Assembly: GCA_965231765.1 (NCBI GenBank)
Contig: OZ246887.1
Location: forward strand, 1,612,001 to 1,676,000
Direction of reading: 5' to 3'
DNA length: 64,000 bases
Source of the DNA: JAAXHF01 sp963665955
GTDB taxonomy: Bacteria; Desulfobacterota; Binatia; Bin18
A model generated the notes under the pieces. It saw only the letters and a program-made list of their open reading frames with translations. It was not told the DNA's origin and did no database searches. Positions 8,887 to 17,245 of this stretch are shown here, piece after piece; the stretch's first letter is position 1; every line of letters begins with the position of its first letter. Both the position numbers and the translations under genes were made by a program.

Positions 8887-9708
8887 CTACTGCTTGGTCA
8901 GCGTCCACGTGCCGGAGCAGCCCAAGACATCCCATGAGCCGGACCCGATCTGATCATCAAGGACTCCATCGAATTCCCCCTCCAGCAGTCCTAGAACTCC
9001 GTCCACAGACCAGGAGGAGGACCCGGCGGAGAAGACGAGGGTGCCTTCCACCCCATTCGGGCAGGTCAGGGAGCCGTTCGAGATCTCGCAGGTCGCGTCA
9101 AGGTTTATATCTAGCGGACAGCCAGAGGACGTCAACCGGAACCGGGCCGTCCAAGTGCCATCAAACTGCGCCAGATCTGGGTCCATATCCTCCATGTCCT
9201 CCGGGTCCTCCGGGGCTCCCGTGATCTCGGCGAGTTCCAAGTGTTGGGTCGATTCGTTCCACTCAAACGTCGCGGTCTCTCCCGTTGCAGGAAAATCCTC
9301 AATCGTACACTCTCTGCTCACTCCCTCCACAAACTCCTGCCCAAAGTTCACCACGCTAAACGTGCTGCGGTCAAACTCGACCCCGTCGTCATAAACGCCA
9401 ACGGTGTGCGGCCCATCGGTCAGCAGGTTCCAATTTATTTGCGTGATAAAGCCATTGTCGTCGGTCCCACAGACGGGGCGCGTGTCGGCACGAGGTTGCT
9501 GCACGGCCAGCGAAATATGGTCGCCGCTATCGATCCTGGCCGTAATGTCCCCTTCGGCGTCACACTTCCAGCCTGAGATCACCCCAATGCCCGACACCGT
9601 GCCGCCGTCGGCCGGGCTTTCCAAGGCGCTGGCCAGAGCCCAGGCGGGGCTGAGGAGGAGGGCTAGGGCGGCGGTCATTCCGATAAGCCGTCTGCTACTG
9701 TGTCTCAT
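8887..9708 (-). CDS. Secreted protein of unknown function, tandem paralogue 1
   Basis: 273 residues with a clear Sec signal (LIGMTAALALLLSPAWALA, cleavage near residue 26). The mature part starts with a domain bearing GGTVSGIGVISGWKCDA, then CGTDDNGF, a WNLLTDGPHTVGVYDDGVEF strand pair and a VVNFGQEFVEG turn. Its paired cysteines would form disulfides in the periplasm or outside the cell. The C-terminal 100 residues (from DLAQFDGTWTARF on) look like a second small beta domain, also cysteine-paired. To my recollection the SGIGVISGW motif recurs in secreted proteins of uncharacterised function in marine and sponge-associated bacteria. It is paralogous to the gene at 9756-10562, 47 bases away on the same strand. 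Confidence 0.8.
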   Translation of the reverse strand: MRHSSRRLIGMTAALALLLSPAWALASALESPADGGTVSGIGVISGWKCDAEGDITARIDSGDHISLAVQQPRADTRPVCGTDDNGFITQINWNLLTDGPHTVGVYDDGVEFDRSTFSVVNFGQEFVEGVSRECTIEDFPATGETATFEWNESTQHLELAEITGAPEDPEDMEDMDPDLAQFDGTWTARFRLTSSGCPLDINLDATCEISNGSLTCPNGVEGTLVFSAGSSSWSVDGVLGLLEGEFDGVLDDQIGSGSWDVLGCSGTWTLTKQ

Positions 9709-9755
9709 ATATCCCTCCCCTGAATATCCAGTCCCACCCGGATAGCCTTGGACTG

Positions 9756-10562
9756 TTAGTGCATGTGCTGGTCAAGCATCCAGTCGCCGGAGCAGTCCAG
9801 ATAACTCAATGTGCCCCCATCCTGGATGGTCCCACTGAATTGCCCTATCTCCGTTTCCCCGGCGTATACGCCTCCGGCCACAGACCCGGAGGAGTTGACG
9901 GTGCCTCGGACCACATTATTAAAGCAGGACAGGTCGCCGTTCGAGATCTCGCAGTCCAGCTCTGTAGCACTCAGACAGCTAGAGCCCGTGGTGTCCAAGT
10001 GGGCCGTCCAATTGCCATCAAACTGCGCCACCCCGGGGTCCATATCCTCCGGGTCCTCCGGGGCTCCCATGATCTCGGCGAGTTCCAAGTGTTGGGTCGA
10101 TTCGTTCCACGCAAACGTCGCGGTCTCTCCCATTTCAGGAAAATCCTTAATCATGCACTGGCCAGCCGCCCCTTCCACAAAGCTCTTTCCAAAGTTCACC
10201 ACGGTAAACGTGCTGCTGGCAAACTCCATGTCATTGTCATAGACGACGGCGGTGTGCTTCCCATCACTGAGTAGCCCCCAGTTCCAGATGGCCACAAAGC
10301 CGTTGAGCCCATCATCATCATTACACGACGCGCTCGTATCGCCCCGTGAACTCCCGTATACCAGCGGAATATGGTCGCCCCCATCGATCCTGACCGTAAT
10401 GTCCCCTACGGCCTCACACTTCCAGCCTGAGATCACCCCGATGCCCGACACCGTGCCGCCGTCGGCCGGGCTGTCTAAGGTGCGGGCCAGAGCCCAAGCG
10501 GGGCTGAGGAGGAGGACCAAGCCAGCGGTCATCCCGATAAACCCTCTGCTACTGTGTTTCAT
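9756..10562 (-). CDS. Secreted protein of unknown function, tandem paralogue 2
   Basis: 268 residues and closely related to its neighbour at 8887-9708. It has the same signal peptide pattern (MTAGLVLLLSPAWALA), the same GGTVSGIGVISGWKCEA motif, the same NESTQHLELAEI segment, and a similar final domain beginning VAQFDGNWTAHL. The mature cysteines are again paired. The N-terminal thirds are nearly identical at DNA level, while the C-terminal domains have diverged, which fits a tandem duplication. This copy is upstream in transcription, so both are probably one operon driven from the 10563-10660 region. No enzymatic motif is visible; export is the only supported inference. Confidence 0.8.
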   Translation of the reverse strand: MKHSSRGFIGMTAGLVLLLSPAWALARTLDSPADGGTVSGIGVISGWKCEAVGDITVRIDGGDHIPLVYGSSRGDTSASCNDDDGLNGFVAIWNWGLLSDGKHTAVVYDNDMEFASSTFTVVNFGKSFVEGAAGQCMIKDFPEMGETATFAWNESTQHLELAEIMGAPEDPEDMDPGVAQFDGNWTAHLDTTGSSCLSATELDCEISNGDLSCFNNVVRGTVNSSGSVAGGVYAGETEIGQFSGTIQDGGTLSYLDCSGDWMLDQHMH

Positions 10563-10669
10563 ATGTCCCTCCTGTGAATGGTGTGAATGCTACAAATAAT
10601 GATTAGTACGCGAAGAATCCTGCCCGATAGGAGCAGGGCTGTCAAACCCTTGTCAACATGACTCTGTTC

Positions 10670-10697
10670 TTGACGGGTGTAACGAATACGCTACACT
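10670..10697 (+). promoter_or_regulatory. Sigma-70-like promoter with overlapping inverted repeat (probable autoregulation site)
   Basis: TTGACG (10670-10675), a 16-base spacer and TACACT (10692-10697) form a plausible promoter 60 bases before the antitoxin-like gene at 10757. Between and over the two hexamers lies a near-palindrome, GTGTAACG / CGCTACAC with one mismatch (10677-10696), and another ATTACAC half-site follows near 10708-10716. An operator at this position would suit the HTH protein repressing its own promoter, by analogy with antitoxins. Confidence 0.5.
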
Positions 10698-10756
10698 TCC
10701 AGTATGGTCGGAGTTGTACATTACACCGATACTGCTGGAACCTGAGACGTTGATAA

Positions 10757-11059
10757 ATGGTGAGTGACAAACTGATGAAAAAGGTACAACACAACGACTG
10801 GCTGCGCGAACAGCTTAGAGACCCGGGCTTTGCCGCTGAATATATGACGGCGGCGGCAGAAGACGAAGAGCCAGCGGTATTCCTGCAGGCCCTTCGCAAA
10901 GTCGCCGAGGTGCAAGGCATGGCGAAGGTCGCCAAACGGGCGGGGATTCCACGGGAGAGTCTGTACCGCATGTTATCGGCAAAAGGCAATCCGCGTTGGT
11001 CAACGCTTGCACCGGTCGTTCGGGCTGCTGGATTGAAGCTCGAAATAATTCAGCCATAA
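10757..11059 (+). CDS. Orphan addiction-module antidote / HTH protein (COG3636 type)
   Basis: 100-residue DNA-binding protein of the 'putative addiction module antidote' family. Seen: an N-terminal linker (FAAEYMTAAAEDEEPAVFLQ), then a helix-turn-helix in VAEVQGMAKVAKRAGIPRE followed by SLYRMLSAKGNPRWSTLAPV, which is the characteristic family ending. Such proteins usually sit downstream of a RelE/HigB-like toxin gene. No toxin frame is visible in the 190 bases upstream or just downstream, so this is an orphan or has lost its partner. It is expressed from the promoter at 10670 and probably binds the inverted repeat there. Confidence 0.85.
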   Translation: MVSDKLMKKVQHNDWLREQLRDPGFAAEYMTAAAEDEEPAVFLQALRKVAEVQGMAKVAKRAGIPRESLYRMLSAKGNPRWSTLAPVVRAAGLKLEIIQP

Positions 11060-11110
11060 GGATGTCCAGCAGGCTGATTCGTTAGCGGAAGAAAGCACGC
11101 CGGGCGGCGT

Positions 11111-11383
11111 CTAGGGCATTCCTGCCAAGCGCTCGCGGAGGCTATCCAGCTGCACTCGGATAGCCTGGATTTTGCGGTCGATCTCCTCGTGTTGGGAGCG
11201 TGTGGAGTCAAGACGGTGCTGGAAGTCGGCCACCCGTTCACCGCCCAGCTCGCGGCGATGCCGCTGAATATCCGCTGCGATGGTATCGATACTCCGATCC
11301 ATCCGAATCGCCTCAACTAACCAATACCGATACTCGGCTTCGAGTGACTCAAGTTCCTGGCGCAGTGCGCTCTTGCGGTTCAT
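11111..11383 (-). CDS. Small coiled-coil protein of unknown function
   Basis: 90 residues, almost entirely helical with heptad-like spacing (LRQELESLEAEYRYW, then IDTIAADIQRHRREL and HEEIDRKIQAIRVQLDSL). It has no signal peptide or membrane segment. It resembles small coiled-coil proteins annotated only as hypothetical. Of two overlapping minus-strand frames here, this one is preferred for its regular heptads and charged composition. It sits alone between the antitoxin gene and the divergent CoA-transferase. Confidence 0.6.
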   Translation of the reverse strand: MNRKSALRQELESLEAEYRYWLVEAIRMDRSIDTIAADIQRHRRELGGERVADFQHRLDSTRSQHEEIDRKIQAIRVQLDSLRERLAGMP

Positions 11384-11489
11384 GGCCTGCGGAGTATAGC
11401 ACGCCTGTCGGCCGGCTGTCTTGACTCTGGCCGTCCTTCAGTCATACAGTTTGCCAGGCCGAATGCTAGGCTGAATGAAGGAGCGACCC

Positions 11490-13976
11490 ATGCCCGAAGC
11501 ACCCCGCAGTGAACTGATGGCCGGTTACCGCGTGCTCGACTTGAGCGACGAAAAAGGCATGTTGTGCGGAAAAATGTTCGCCGATATGGGCGCTGAGGTG
11601 ATTAAGATAGAACCGCCGGGTGGTGATACCGCTCGGAGCCTGCCGCCTTTTTATCACGACCAGGTCGATCCGGAAAAAAGCCTCTTTTGGCTGGCCTATA
11701 ATACCGGCAAAAAAAGTGTCAGCCTGGATCTGACCACCGCCGACGGCCAAGCGGCGTTTCGCGAGCTGGCCAGCGTCTCGGATTTTGTGATCGAAACCTT
11801 CCCGCCCGGCTATCTGGATGCGCTCGGACTCGGCTACCCTGCCCTGTCCCAGCTCAACCCGCGTCTCATCCTGACCTCGATCACCCCATTTGGTGATACC
11901 GAACCGGGTCGCAGCCAGCAGGCCGACGATTTGATTGCCTGGGCAACTGGCGGGGCAATGGCCATCATGGGCGAGAAAGACCGTGGCCCAGTCCGCATGA
12001 ATCTCCTGCAAAGTTATTTTCATGCCAGTGCCGAGGCAGCTGTCGGCTCCATGACCGCCCATTACCCGCGCCAGATCAGCGGCGAAGGCCAGCATGTCGT
12101 GGTGAATATGCAAGCGTGTGTCGTCTGGACGCTGATGAACGAACAGGCGTTCCCGATTCTGCACGGCAACTCGGTGGAACGAAACGGGGTCTTTGCCGGT
12201 TCCGAAGGGATGCGCCAGCGACTCGTGTTTCCATGCAAAGACGGCAAGATTACCCTGCTCGTTGCCGGGGGTCCCCTCACCCCTTCACTCACCGCGTTTA
12301 TTGGCTGGATGGACGAAAACGGGCTGGCCCCGCAATGGATGCTGGACAAAGACTGGACACAGTGGGGACCAGCCACGTTCATGAACGCCAAAGGCGACGC
12401 AGTCCAACGCGAGATTGATGCAATTGAGACCGCGATCACTACCTTTCTCAAGACCCTGACCAAAGCCGAAATCTACGCCCAAGCCCTCAAACGGCGTATC
12501 CTGCTCGCCCCGGTTTCCACCGTCGCCGACATCGCTGCCAGCGAACAGCTGGCCGCCCGTAATTATTTTGTCCCCGTCGAACATGAAGATTTGCAGGAAA
12601 CCATTCCGTACCCAGGCCCATTTGTCAAAATGAGCCAAACACCGCTGGCGGTGGCCGGTCGCGCCCCACATATTGGTGAGCACACTAAGGAGGTGTACAC
12701 CGAGCTGCGGCCTGACAGCACAGCACAACACCCGCCCCTCACCCAGCGTCGCTACGCCTTCGAAGGCATCAAAGTCCTGGACTTCGCCTGGGTTGGCGTC
12801 GGCCCGATTACCGGCAAATATCTGGCTGACCATGGCGCAACTGTGATCAGAATCGAGTCGCGGACGCGACCGGACATTCTGCGCCAAGCCCCGCCCTGGA
12901 CAGATGGGGAGCCCGGGCTCAATCGGAGTCAGTTCTTTGCCAGTTTCAATACCAGCAAATACGGGATTACGCTGGATCTCAGTCAACCCAAGGCCCAGGA
13001 GTTAGCCAAAAAACTCGTCGCCTGGGCAGATGTCGCAATTGAGAGTTTCACGCCTAAAGCCATGCGCAACTGGGGACTCGATTATCCGCATCTGTGCAAA
13101 ATCAATCCTGAACTGATTATGCTGTCCACCTGCCAGCAGGGCCAAACCGGACCCCACGCCTTATATCCGGGTTTTGGAAATCTGATGGCTTCGCTGACCG
13201 GCTTCTACCATATCTCAGGTTGGCCCGACCGTGACCCTGCCCCACCGTATGGTGCCTACACCGATTTCATCGCCCCGCGTTTTGGAGCGACGGCCTTAAT
13301 GGCCGCGCTCGACTATCGGCGCCGGACGGGCAAAGGCCAATATATCGACATGGCCCAGTCCGAAGCCGCGCTCCATTTTCTGTCGCCTGCCCTGCTGGAT
13401 TATCAGGTCAACGGCCGGGTGCTGAACCGAGAAGGCAATCGCTCATTTCGCGCGGCTCCGCATGGGGTGTATCGGTGTCAAGGACAGGACGGACAGGGCG
13501 AACAGGACCGCTGGCTTGCTATTTCGGTGAGTGACAATGCCCAATGGCAAGGTTTGCTCAAGACACTTGGCCATCCGGCGTGGGGCACTGAGGCACGTTT
13601 TACAACCCAGAGTGGACGCCTACAGCACGCCGAAGCGCTCGACGAATTAGTCGGTGCCTGGGCGGCTGAGCAGGCGGCGGAAACCGCAGCTGACACCTTG
13701 CAGCACGCCGGCGTGCCAGCCGGCGTTGTCCAAAACTGCTTAGACCTCCACCAAGATCCACGCCTGGCCGCGTGGGGCATGTTTCACTATCTTGATCACA
13801 AGGAGATGGGACCTTCCCCGTATGAAGGCCATCAATTCCACCTGTCTAAAACTCCGGGTGAGTTACGCTGGCCGGCCCCAGTCATGGGACAGCACAATGC
13901 GCACGTCTTTGGAGACATCCTGGGCTTGAGTCCAGAAGAGATTGCGCAACTCATGGAAGAAAAGGTCATCTACTGA
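11490..13976 (+). CDS. Double-domain family III (CaiB/BaiF) CoA-transferase
   Basis: 828 residues formed by two complete family III CoA-transferase domains in tandem (about 1-400 and 420-828), each as long as the usual single-domain enzyme. Domain 1 starts GYRVLDLSDEKGMLCGKMF with ADMGAEVIKIEPP; domain 2 starts IKVLDFAWVGVGPITGKYL with ADHGATVIRIES. At the position of the catalytic aspartate, domain 2 has D (PYGAYTDFIAPRFG) but domain 1 reads MNLLQSYFHAS, with Q where D is expected. So only the C-terminal half is likely to be catalytic; the first half may act as the built-in dimer partner. The start at 11490 has AAGGAG upstream; five earlier codons are also open. Confidence 0.9.
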   Translation: MPEAPRSELMAGYRVLDLSDEKGMLCGKMFADMGAEVIKIEPPGGDTARSLPPFYHDQVDPEKSLFWLAYNTGKKSVSLDLTTADGQAAFRELASVSDFVIETFPPGYLDALGLGYPALSQLNPRLILTSITPFGDTEPGRSQQADDLIAWATGGAMAIMGEKDRGPVRMNLLQSYFHASAEAAVGSMTAHYPRQISGEGQHVVVNMQACVVWTLMNEQAFPILHGNSVERNGVFAGSEGMRQRLVFPCKDGKITLLVAGGPLTPSLTAFIGWMDENGLAPQWMLDKDWTQWGPATFMNAKGDAVQREIDAIETAITTFLKTLTKAEIYAQALKRRILLAPVSTVADIAASEQLAARNYFVPVEHEDLQETIPYPGPFVKMSQTPLAVAGRAPHIGEHTKEVYTELRPDSTAQHPPLTQRRYAFEGIKVLDFAWVGVGPITGKYLADHGATVIRIESRTRPDILRQAPPWTDGEPGLNRSQFFASFNTSKYGITLDLSQPKAQELAKKLVAWADVAIESFTPKAMRNWGLDYPHLCKINPELIMLSTCQQGQTGPHALYPGFGNLMASLTGFYHISGWPDRDPAPPYGAYTDFIAPRFGATALMAALDYRRRTGKGQYIDMAQSEAALHFLSPALLDYQVNGRVLNREGNRSFRAAPHGVYRCQGQDGQGEQDRWLAISVSDNAQWQGLLKTLGHPAWGTEARFTTQSGRLQHAEALDELVGAWAAEQAAETAADTLQHAGVPAGVVQNCLDLHQDPRLAAWGMFHYLDHKEMGPSPYEGHQFHLSKTPGELRWPAPVMGQHNAHVFGDILGLSPEEIAQLMEEKVIY

Positions 13977-13995
13977 AGCGGTGACTGAACCTGGT

Positions 13996-14640
13996 ATGGC
14001 AACCCAACGTCCGCTCACCGTTCATCTCGTCCGTCACGGCGAAACCGAGTGGAATCGTGACGGACGTTGCCAGGGCGTCACGGATATTCCGTTGACTGAA
14101 AAAGGTATCCAGCAAGCTGAGGCGCTGGGCCAGGTTTTTGCTGCGACACGCCCCAGCCTGATTCTTGCGAGTCCCTTGCAGCGCGCCCGGGAGACCGCCG
14201 CCCGGCTAGCCCAGCCACATGGGTCGGTCATAGAAACCGTCCCAGCCTTACAAGAATGGGATCAAGGTGATTTAGAGGGACTGACCGGTGCCCAATTGCT
14301 CGGGAATCACACTGAGTTTTTCCAGCGCTGGCAACAAGACCCGGCCCAAACTCCACCGCCAGGTGGTGAAACGCTGCAAGAGTTACAGCGTCGCGCCTGG
14401 CCGATTATCGATCAGTTGCGCGAACGCGCATTCGACGCTCCAGTCGTGGTTGTGAGCCATACCATGACCATCGCCACGATTGTGTGTGCAGCCCTTGGCC
14501 TCGATTTGGGAAACATCCATCACCTCAAGATCGACCTCGCGTCGCGGAGTACCATCGTCTTTAGCCAGTTTGGCATGTTTTCGCTGTGGCGATTGGCGTT
14601 GCTGAATGATCGGCAGCATCTGGACGCTGGGCTGCGTTGA
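13996..14640 (+). CDS. Histidine phosphatase family protein (phosphoglycerate mutase-like)
   Basis: 214-residue member of the histidine phosphatase superfamily. The RHG signature is intact (VHLVRHGETEWNRDG, with the phospho-accepting histidine), followed by DIPLTEKGIQQAEALG, ASPLQRARETA, the proton-donor region QEWDQGDLEG, and the second catalytic histidine in VVSHTMTIATI. This pattern is shared by cofactor-dependent phosphoglycerate mutases, alpha-ribazole phosphatase and broad-specificity phosphatases; the substrate is not resolved. The ATG at 13996 begins MATQRPLTV; an in-frame GTG at 13981 is an alternative. It starts 19 bases after the double CoA-transferase, so it is likely co-transcribed. 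Confidence 0.88.
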   Translation: MATQRPLTVHLVRHGETEWNRDGRCQGVTDIPLTEKGIQQAEALGQVFAATRPSLILASPLQRARETAARLAQPHGSVIETVPALQEWDQGDLEGLTGAQLLGNHTEFFQRWQQDPAQTPPPGGETLQELQRRAWPIIDQLRERAFDAPVVVVSHTMTIATIVCAALGLDLGNIHHLKIDLASRSTIVFSQFGMFSLWRLALLNDRQHLDAGLR

Positions 14641-14765
14641 CGGCAAAGAACACTGCACAACGTGCGTTCGCTGTCATGAGCGGCCCAGAGCAGGGCGGGT
14701 GTGGGCTGACGGGCGTACGGAAAGTCTGGGCGGGGGTGTCTTCTTTTGGTCGGGAGAGGCCCTGA

Positions 14766-14990
14766 GGCGCCTTCATATTCGCCCTTGCCTGCGATGAGCT
14801 TTTCGTGCAACTCATCGAACGCGTCCGAAATGTACTTGAGAAAGATCAGCCCCAGGACGACATGCTTGTACTCTGCGGCATCCATATTGTTGCGGAGTTT
14901 GTCAGCCGCCAGCCACAGCTTGGCCTCAAACCCCAGCGGCGCGCCGTTGCCGTTGTCGCTTTTCCGCTTCTTCTGTTCTGCCCGCGCCAT
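14766..14990 (-). pseudogene. Remnant of a type I restriction-modification methylase (hsdM N-terminus)
   Basis: The first 75 codons read as the N-terminal helical domain of HsdM: GFEAKLWLAADKLRNNMDAA, then EYKHVVLGLIFLKYISDAFD and ELHEKLIAGKGEYEGA. After this the resemblance stops abruptly; the frame runs on to 14520 as arginine/proline-rich noise into the 3' end of the phosphatase gene. The catalytic methyltransferase domain (about 400 residues), hsdS and hsdR are absent. This is a decayed 5' fragment. The 513-base gap between the phosphatase and the carboxylase otherwise holds no gene; the stretch 14641-14765 is featureless. Confidence 0.8.
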
Positions 14991-15153
14991 TGTGTCACAG
15001 TCCCTCTCTTGCGTTCAGATGTCGATGCCACAGTCTCATTGAATGCTCAAGCCCACTATGTGGCATCTTTGCCATGTGGGTACTCCCACCCCCGAGTATG
15101 GTATAAGCTCTGAGCGACAGCATCGAACAGACACAAGTGAGGAACCCTGCGCT

Positions 15154-16710
15154 ATGAGTTGGCAGCCTGAAGTCGATGAACTGAAACGCCGGATTGAGAT
15201 GTCCAAAGCCATGGGCGGCCCGGAGAATGTCGCCCGCCAACATGCAAATGGCAGGTTGACCGTCCGCGAACGCATTACGCGTCTGATCGATCCGGACACC
15301 TTCCACGAAGTCGGTGCACTGACTGGCAAGCCAACGTATGAAGGCGATCGTTTGACGGACATTACGCCTTCGAATTTTGTCCTTGGCACGGCCCGGATTG
15401 AGGGACGGCGGGTCATTGTCGGCGGTGATGACTTCACGGTCAGAGGCGGGGCTGCGGATGGAGTCGTCGGTTACAAAGCCGGCTATGGCGAACTCATGGC
15501 TCGGGAGCTGCGCTTGCCGATTGTGCGGCTGGTCGATGGCTCCGGTGGTGGTGGAAGCGTCAAAACGCTGGAAACAACCAAGTACACCTATGTGCCAGCC
15601 AATCCGTCCTGGGACGTTGTGGTCGAGATGATGTCGGAAGTCCCAGTTGTCGGCGCGTGCATGGGCTCAGTCGCGGGACTGGGAGCTGCACGGGTCGCGG
15701 CCTCGCATTTTTCGCTGATGGTCAAAGACACCAGCCAGCTGTTTGTGGCTGGTCCGCCGGTGGTTGAGCGGGGCATGAATCAACAGGTGACAAAAGAGGC
15801 ACTCGGCGGCTCGCAGATCCACGCCCATGGCAGTGGTGCGGTTGATAACGAAGTTGAAGATGAAGAAGAGGCATTTGAAACTATTCGGCGCTTTTTGTCG
15901 TATATGCCGTCGAATGTCTGGCAGGTCCCGCCCCACCGTCCGTCTTCGGATGATCCCAAGCGGCGGGAAGAGGAACTCATTTCCATTATCCCGCGTGACC
16001 GACGACGTGGTTATGATATCCGCCATCTGATTCGCCTGGTGCTTGATACAGACTCATTTTTTGAAATAGGGCGTTATTATGGCCGGCCGCTCCTCACCGG
16101 CTTGGCTCGACTCGAAGGCTATCCGGTTGGCGTCCTGGCCAGCGACCCGATGCAGGGCGGTGGCGGCCTTGATGCGACTGCGAGCGAGAAGATGACGCGC
16201 TTTATTGACCTGTGCGATACCTTCCACCTGCCGTGTGTGAATTTTGTCGATCAGCCGGGCTTTTTGATTGGCACGGCAGCTGAACGAGCGGGAACGATTC
16301 GGTACGGCGTCCGGGCTCTGGCCGCCGTCTTCCAGGCGAGCGTGCCGTGGGTGTCGGTCATTGTTCGTCGCGTGTTTGGGGTGGCGGGTGCGGCTCATGG
16401 CAATACACAAAAGCTGAATCTGCGTTATGCCTGGCCGTCTGGGGATTGGGGCTCTTTGCCAATTGAAGGTGGGGTGATGGCCGCCTACAAACGGGATATC
16501 GAATCCGCTCCTGATCCCGATGCCCGGCGGCGTGAAATTGAAGCCCGGCTGGATTCTCTACGCTCACCCTTCCGCACGGCTGAGGCGTTTGGTATCGAAG
16601 AGATCATTGATCCGCGTGAGACACGCCCGCTACTGTGTGAATGGGTAAAAACGGCGTACGATATCTTACCGTCACAGCTGGGGCCGAAAACGCGAGGTTT
16701 CCGGCCGTAA
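15154..16710 (+). CDS. Acyl-CoA carboxylase, carboxyltransferase (beta) subunit
   Basis: 518 residues, the usual length for biotin-dependent propionyl-/acetyl-/methylcrotonyl-CoA carboxylase beta subunits. Seen: ARQHANGRLTVRERITRLID at the N-terminus, the crotonase-like N-domain with VVGGDDFTVRGG and LVDGSGGGG, and the C-domain with FVDQPGFLIGT and the GAAHGNTQKLNLRYAWPSG segment. It transfers CO2 from carboxybiotin to an acyl-CoA; the biotin carboxylase/carrier subunit is not in the window. Start choice: ATG at 15154 after GAGGAA, giving MSWQPEVDELKRRIEMS; an upstream open stretch is less plausible. Downstream genes are tightly spaced (22 bases to the acetyltransferase). Confidence 0.93.
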   Translation: MSWQPEVDELKRRIEMSKAMGGPENVARQHANGRLTVRERITRLIDPDTFHEVGALTGKPTYEGDRLTDITPSNFVLGTARIEGRRVIVGGDDFTVRGGAADGVVGYKAGYGELMARELRLPIVRLVDGSGGGGSVKTLETTKYTYVPANPSWDVVVEMMSEVPVVGACMGSVAGLGAARVAASHFSLMVKDTSQLFVAGPPVVERGMNQQVTKEALGGSQIHAHGSGAVDNEVEDEEEAFETIRRFLSYMPSNVWQVPPHRPSSDDPKRREEELISIIPRDRRRGYDIRHLIRLVLDTDSFFEIGRYYGRPLLTGLARLEGYPVGVLASDPMQGGGGLDATASEKMTRFIDLCDTFHLPCVNFVDQPGFLIGTAAERAGTIRYGVRALAAVFQASVPWVSVIVRRVFGVAGAAHGNTQKLNLRYAWPSGDWGSLPIEGGVMAAYKRDIESAPDPDARRREIEARLDSLRSPFRTAEAFGIEEIIDPRETRPLLCEWVKTAYDILPSQLGPKTRGFRP

Positions 16711-16732
16711 TCCCACGAGGAAGCTGATCAGC

Positions 16733-17245
16733 ATGCCCCTGACAATACGTTCTTTGGTTACAACAGATCGCGTTGCGGCAACTACCGTCATCAATACCGC
16801 CGCCCGCTGGTATCAGGACTTTCTCCCGCCACAGGAACTCCACGATCCTGAAATGACGCCAGAACAATGGGACGCCGAAGCACAACGCCTGACCTGGTAC
16901 GGTGCCTTTCAGGAAGAGACACTCGTCGGTGTTGCCGGACTTGAGTATATCAAAGATGTTGTCCTGTTTCGGCATTGCTACGTCCTGCCTGAACAGCAAC
17001 GGCTCGGAGTAGGCTCGCTTCTGACAAGACACCTGGAGAGTGAAGTCCGGGGCGTGCAGCGTATTGTCATTGGCACCTACGTAGCTAACTATCAGGCCGG
17101 TGGGGCGTTGGAAAAAATGGGCTATCGCCTTTCCCAGGATTCAGTAGCAGTGCTACGATCGTATTATGCCATTCCTGAAGATCGCTTATTGTCATCCGTG
17201 ACCTACGAGAAGGAGATTCAGCATGCAGAACGGAACTCAGTTTGA
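16733..17245 (+). CDS. GNAT-family N-acetyltransferase
   Basis: 170-residue GCN5-related acetyltransferase. The acetyl-CoA pyrophosphate-binding loop lies in YVLPEQQRLGVGSLLTRHLE (Q/RxxGxG/A pattern), preceded by the beta-strand VGVAGLEYIKDVVLFRHC and followed by the C-terminal GGALEKMGYRLSQDSVAVL. The acceptor is unknown. It lies between the carboxylase and the Rieske oxygenase, overlapping the start of the latter by 23 bases, so it is translated from the same message. Confidence 0.87.
   Translation: MPLTIRSLVTTDRVAATTVINTAARWYQDFLPPQELHDPEMTPEQWDAEAQRLTWYGAFQEETLVGVAGLEYIKDVVLFRHCYVLPEQQRLGVGSLLTRHLESEVRGVQRIVIGTYVANYQAGGALEKMGYRLSQDSVAVLRSYYAIPEDRLLSSVTYEKEIQHAERNSV

Noticed and set aside
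11050..11316. A second minus-strand frame over the coiled-coil gene
   Set aside because: Irregular composition; the 11111-11383 frame has clear heptads.
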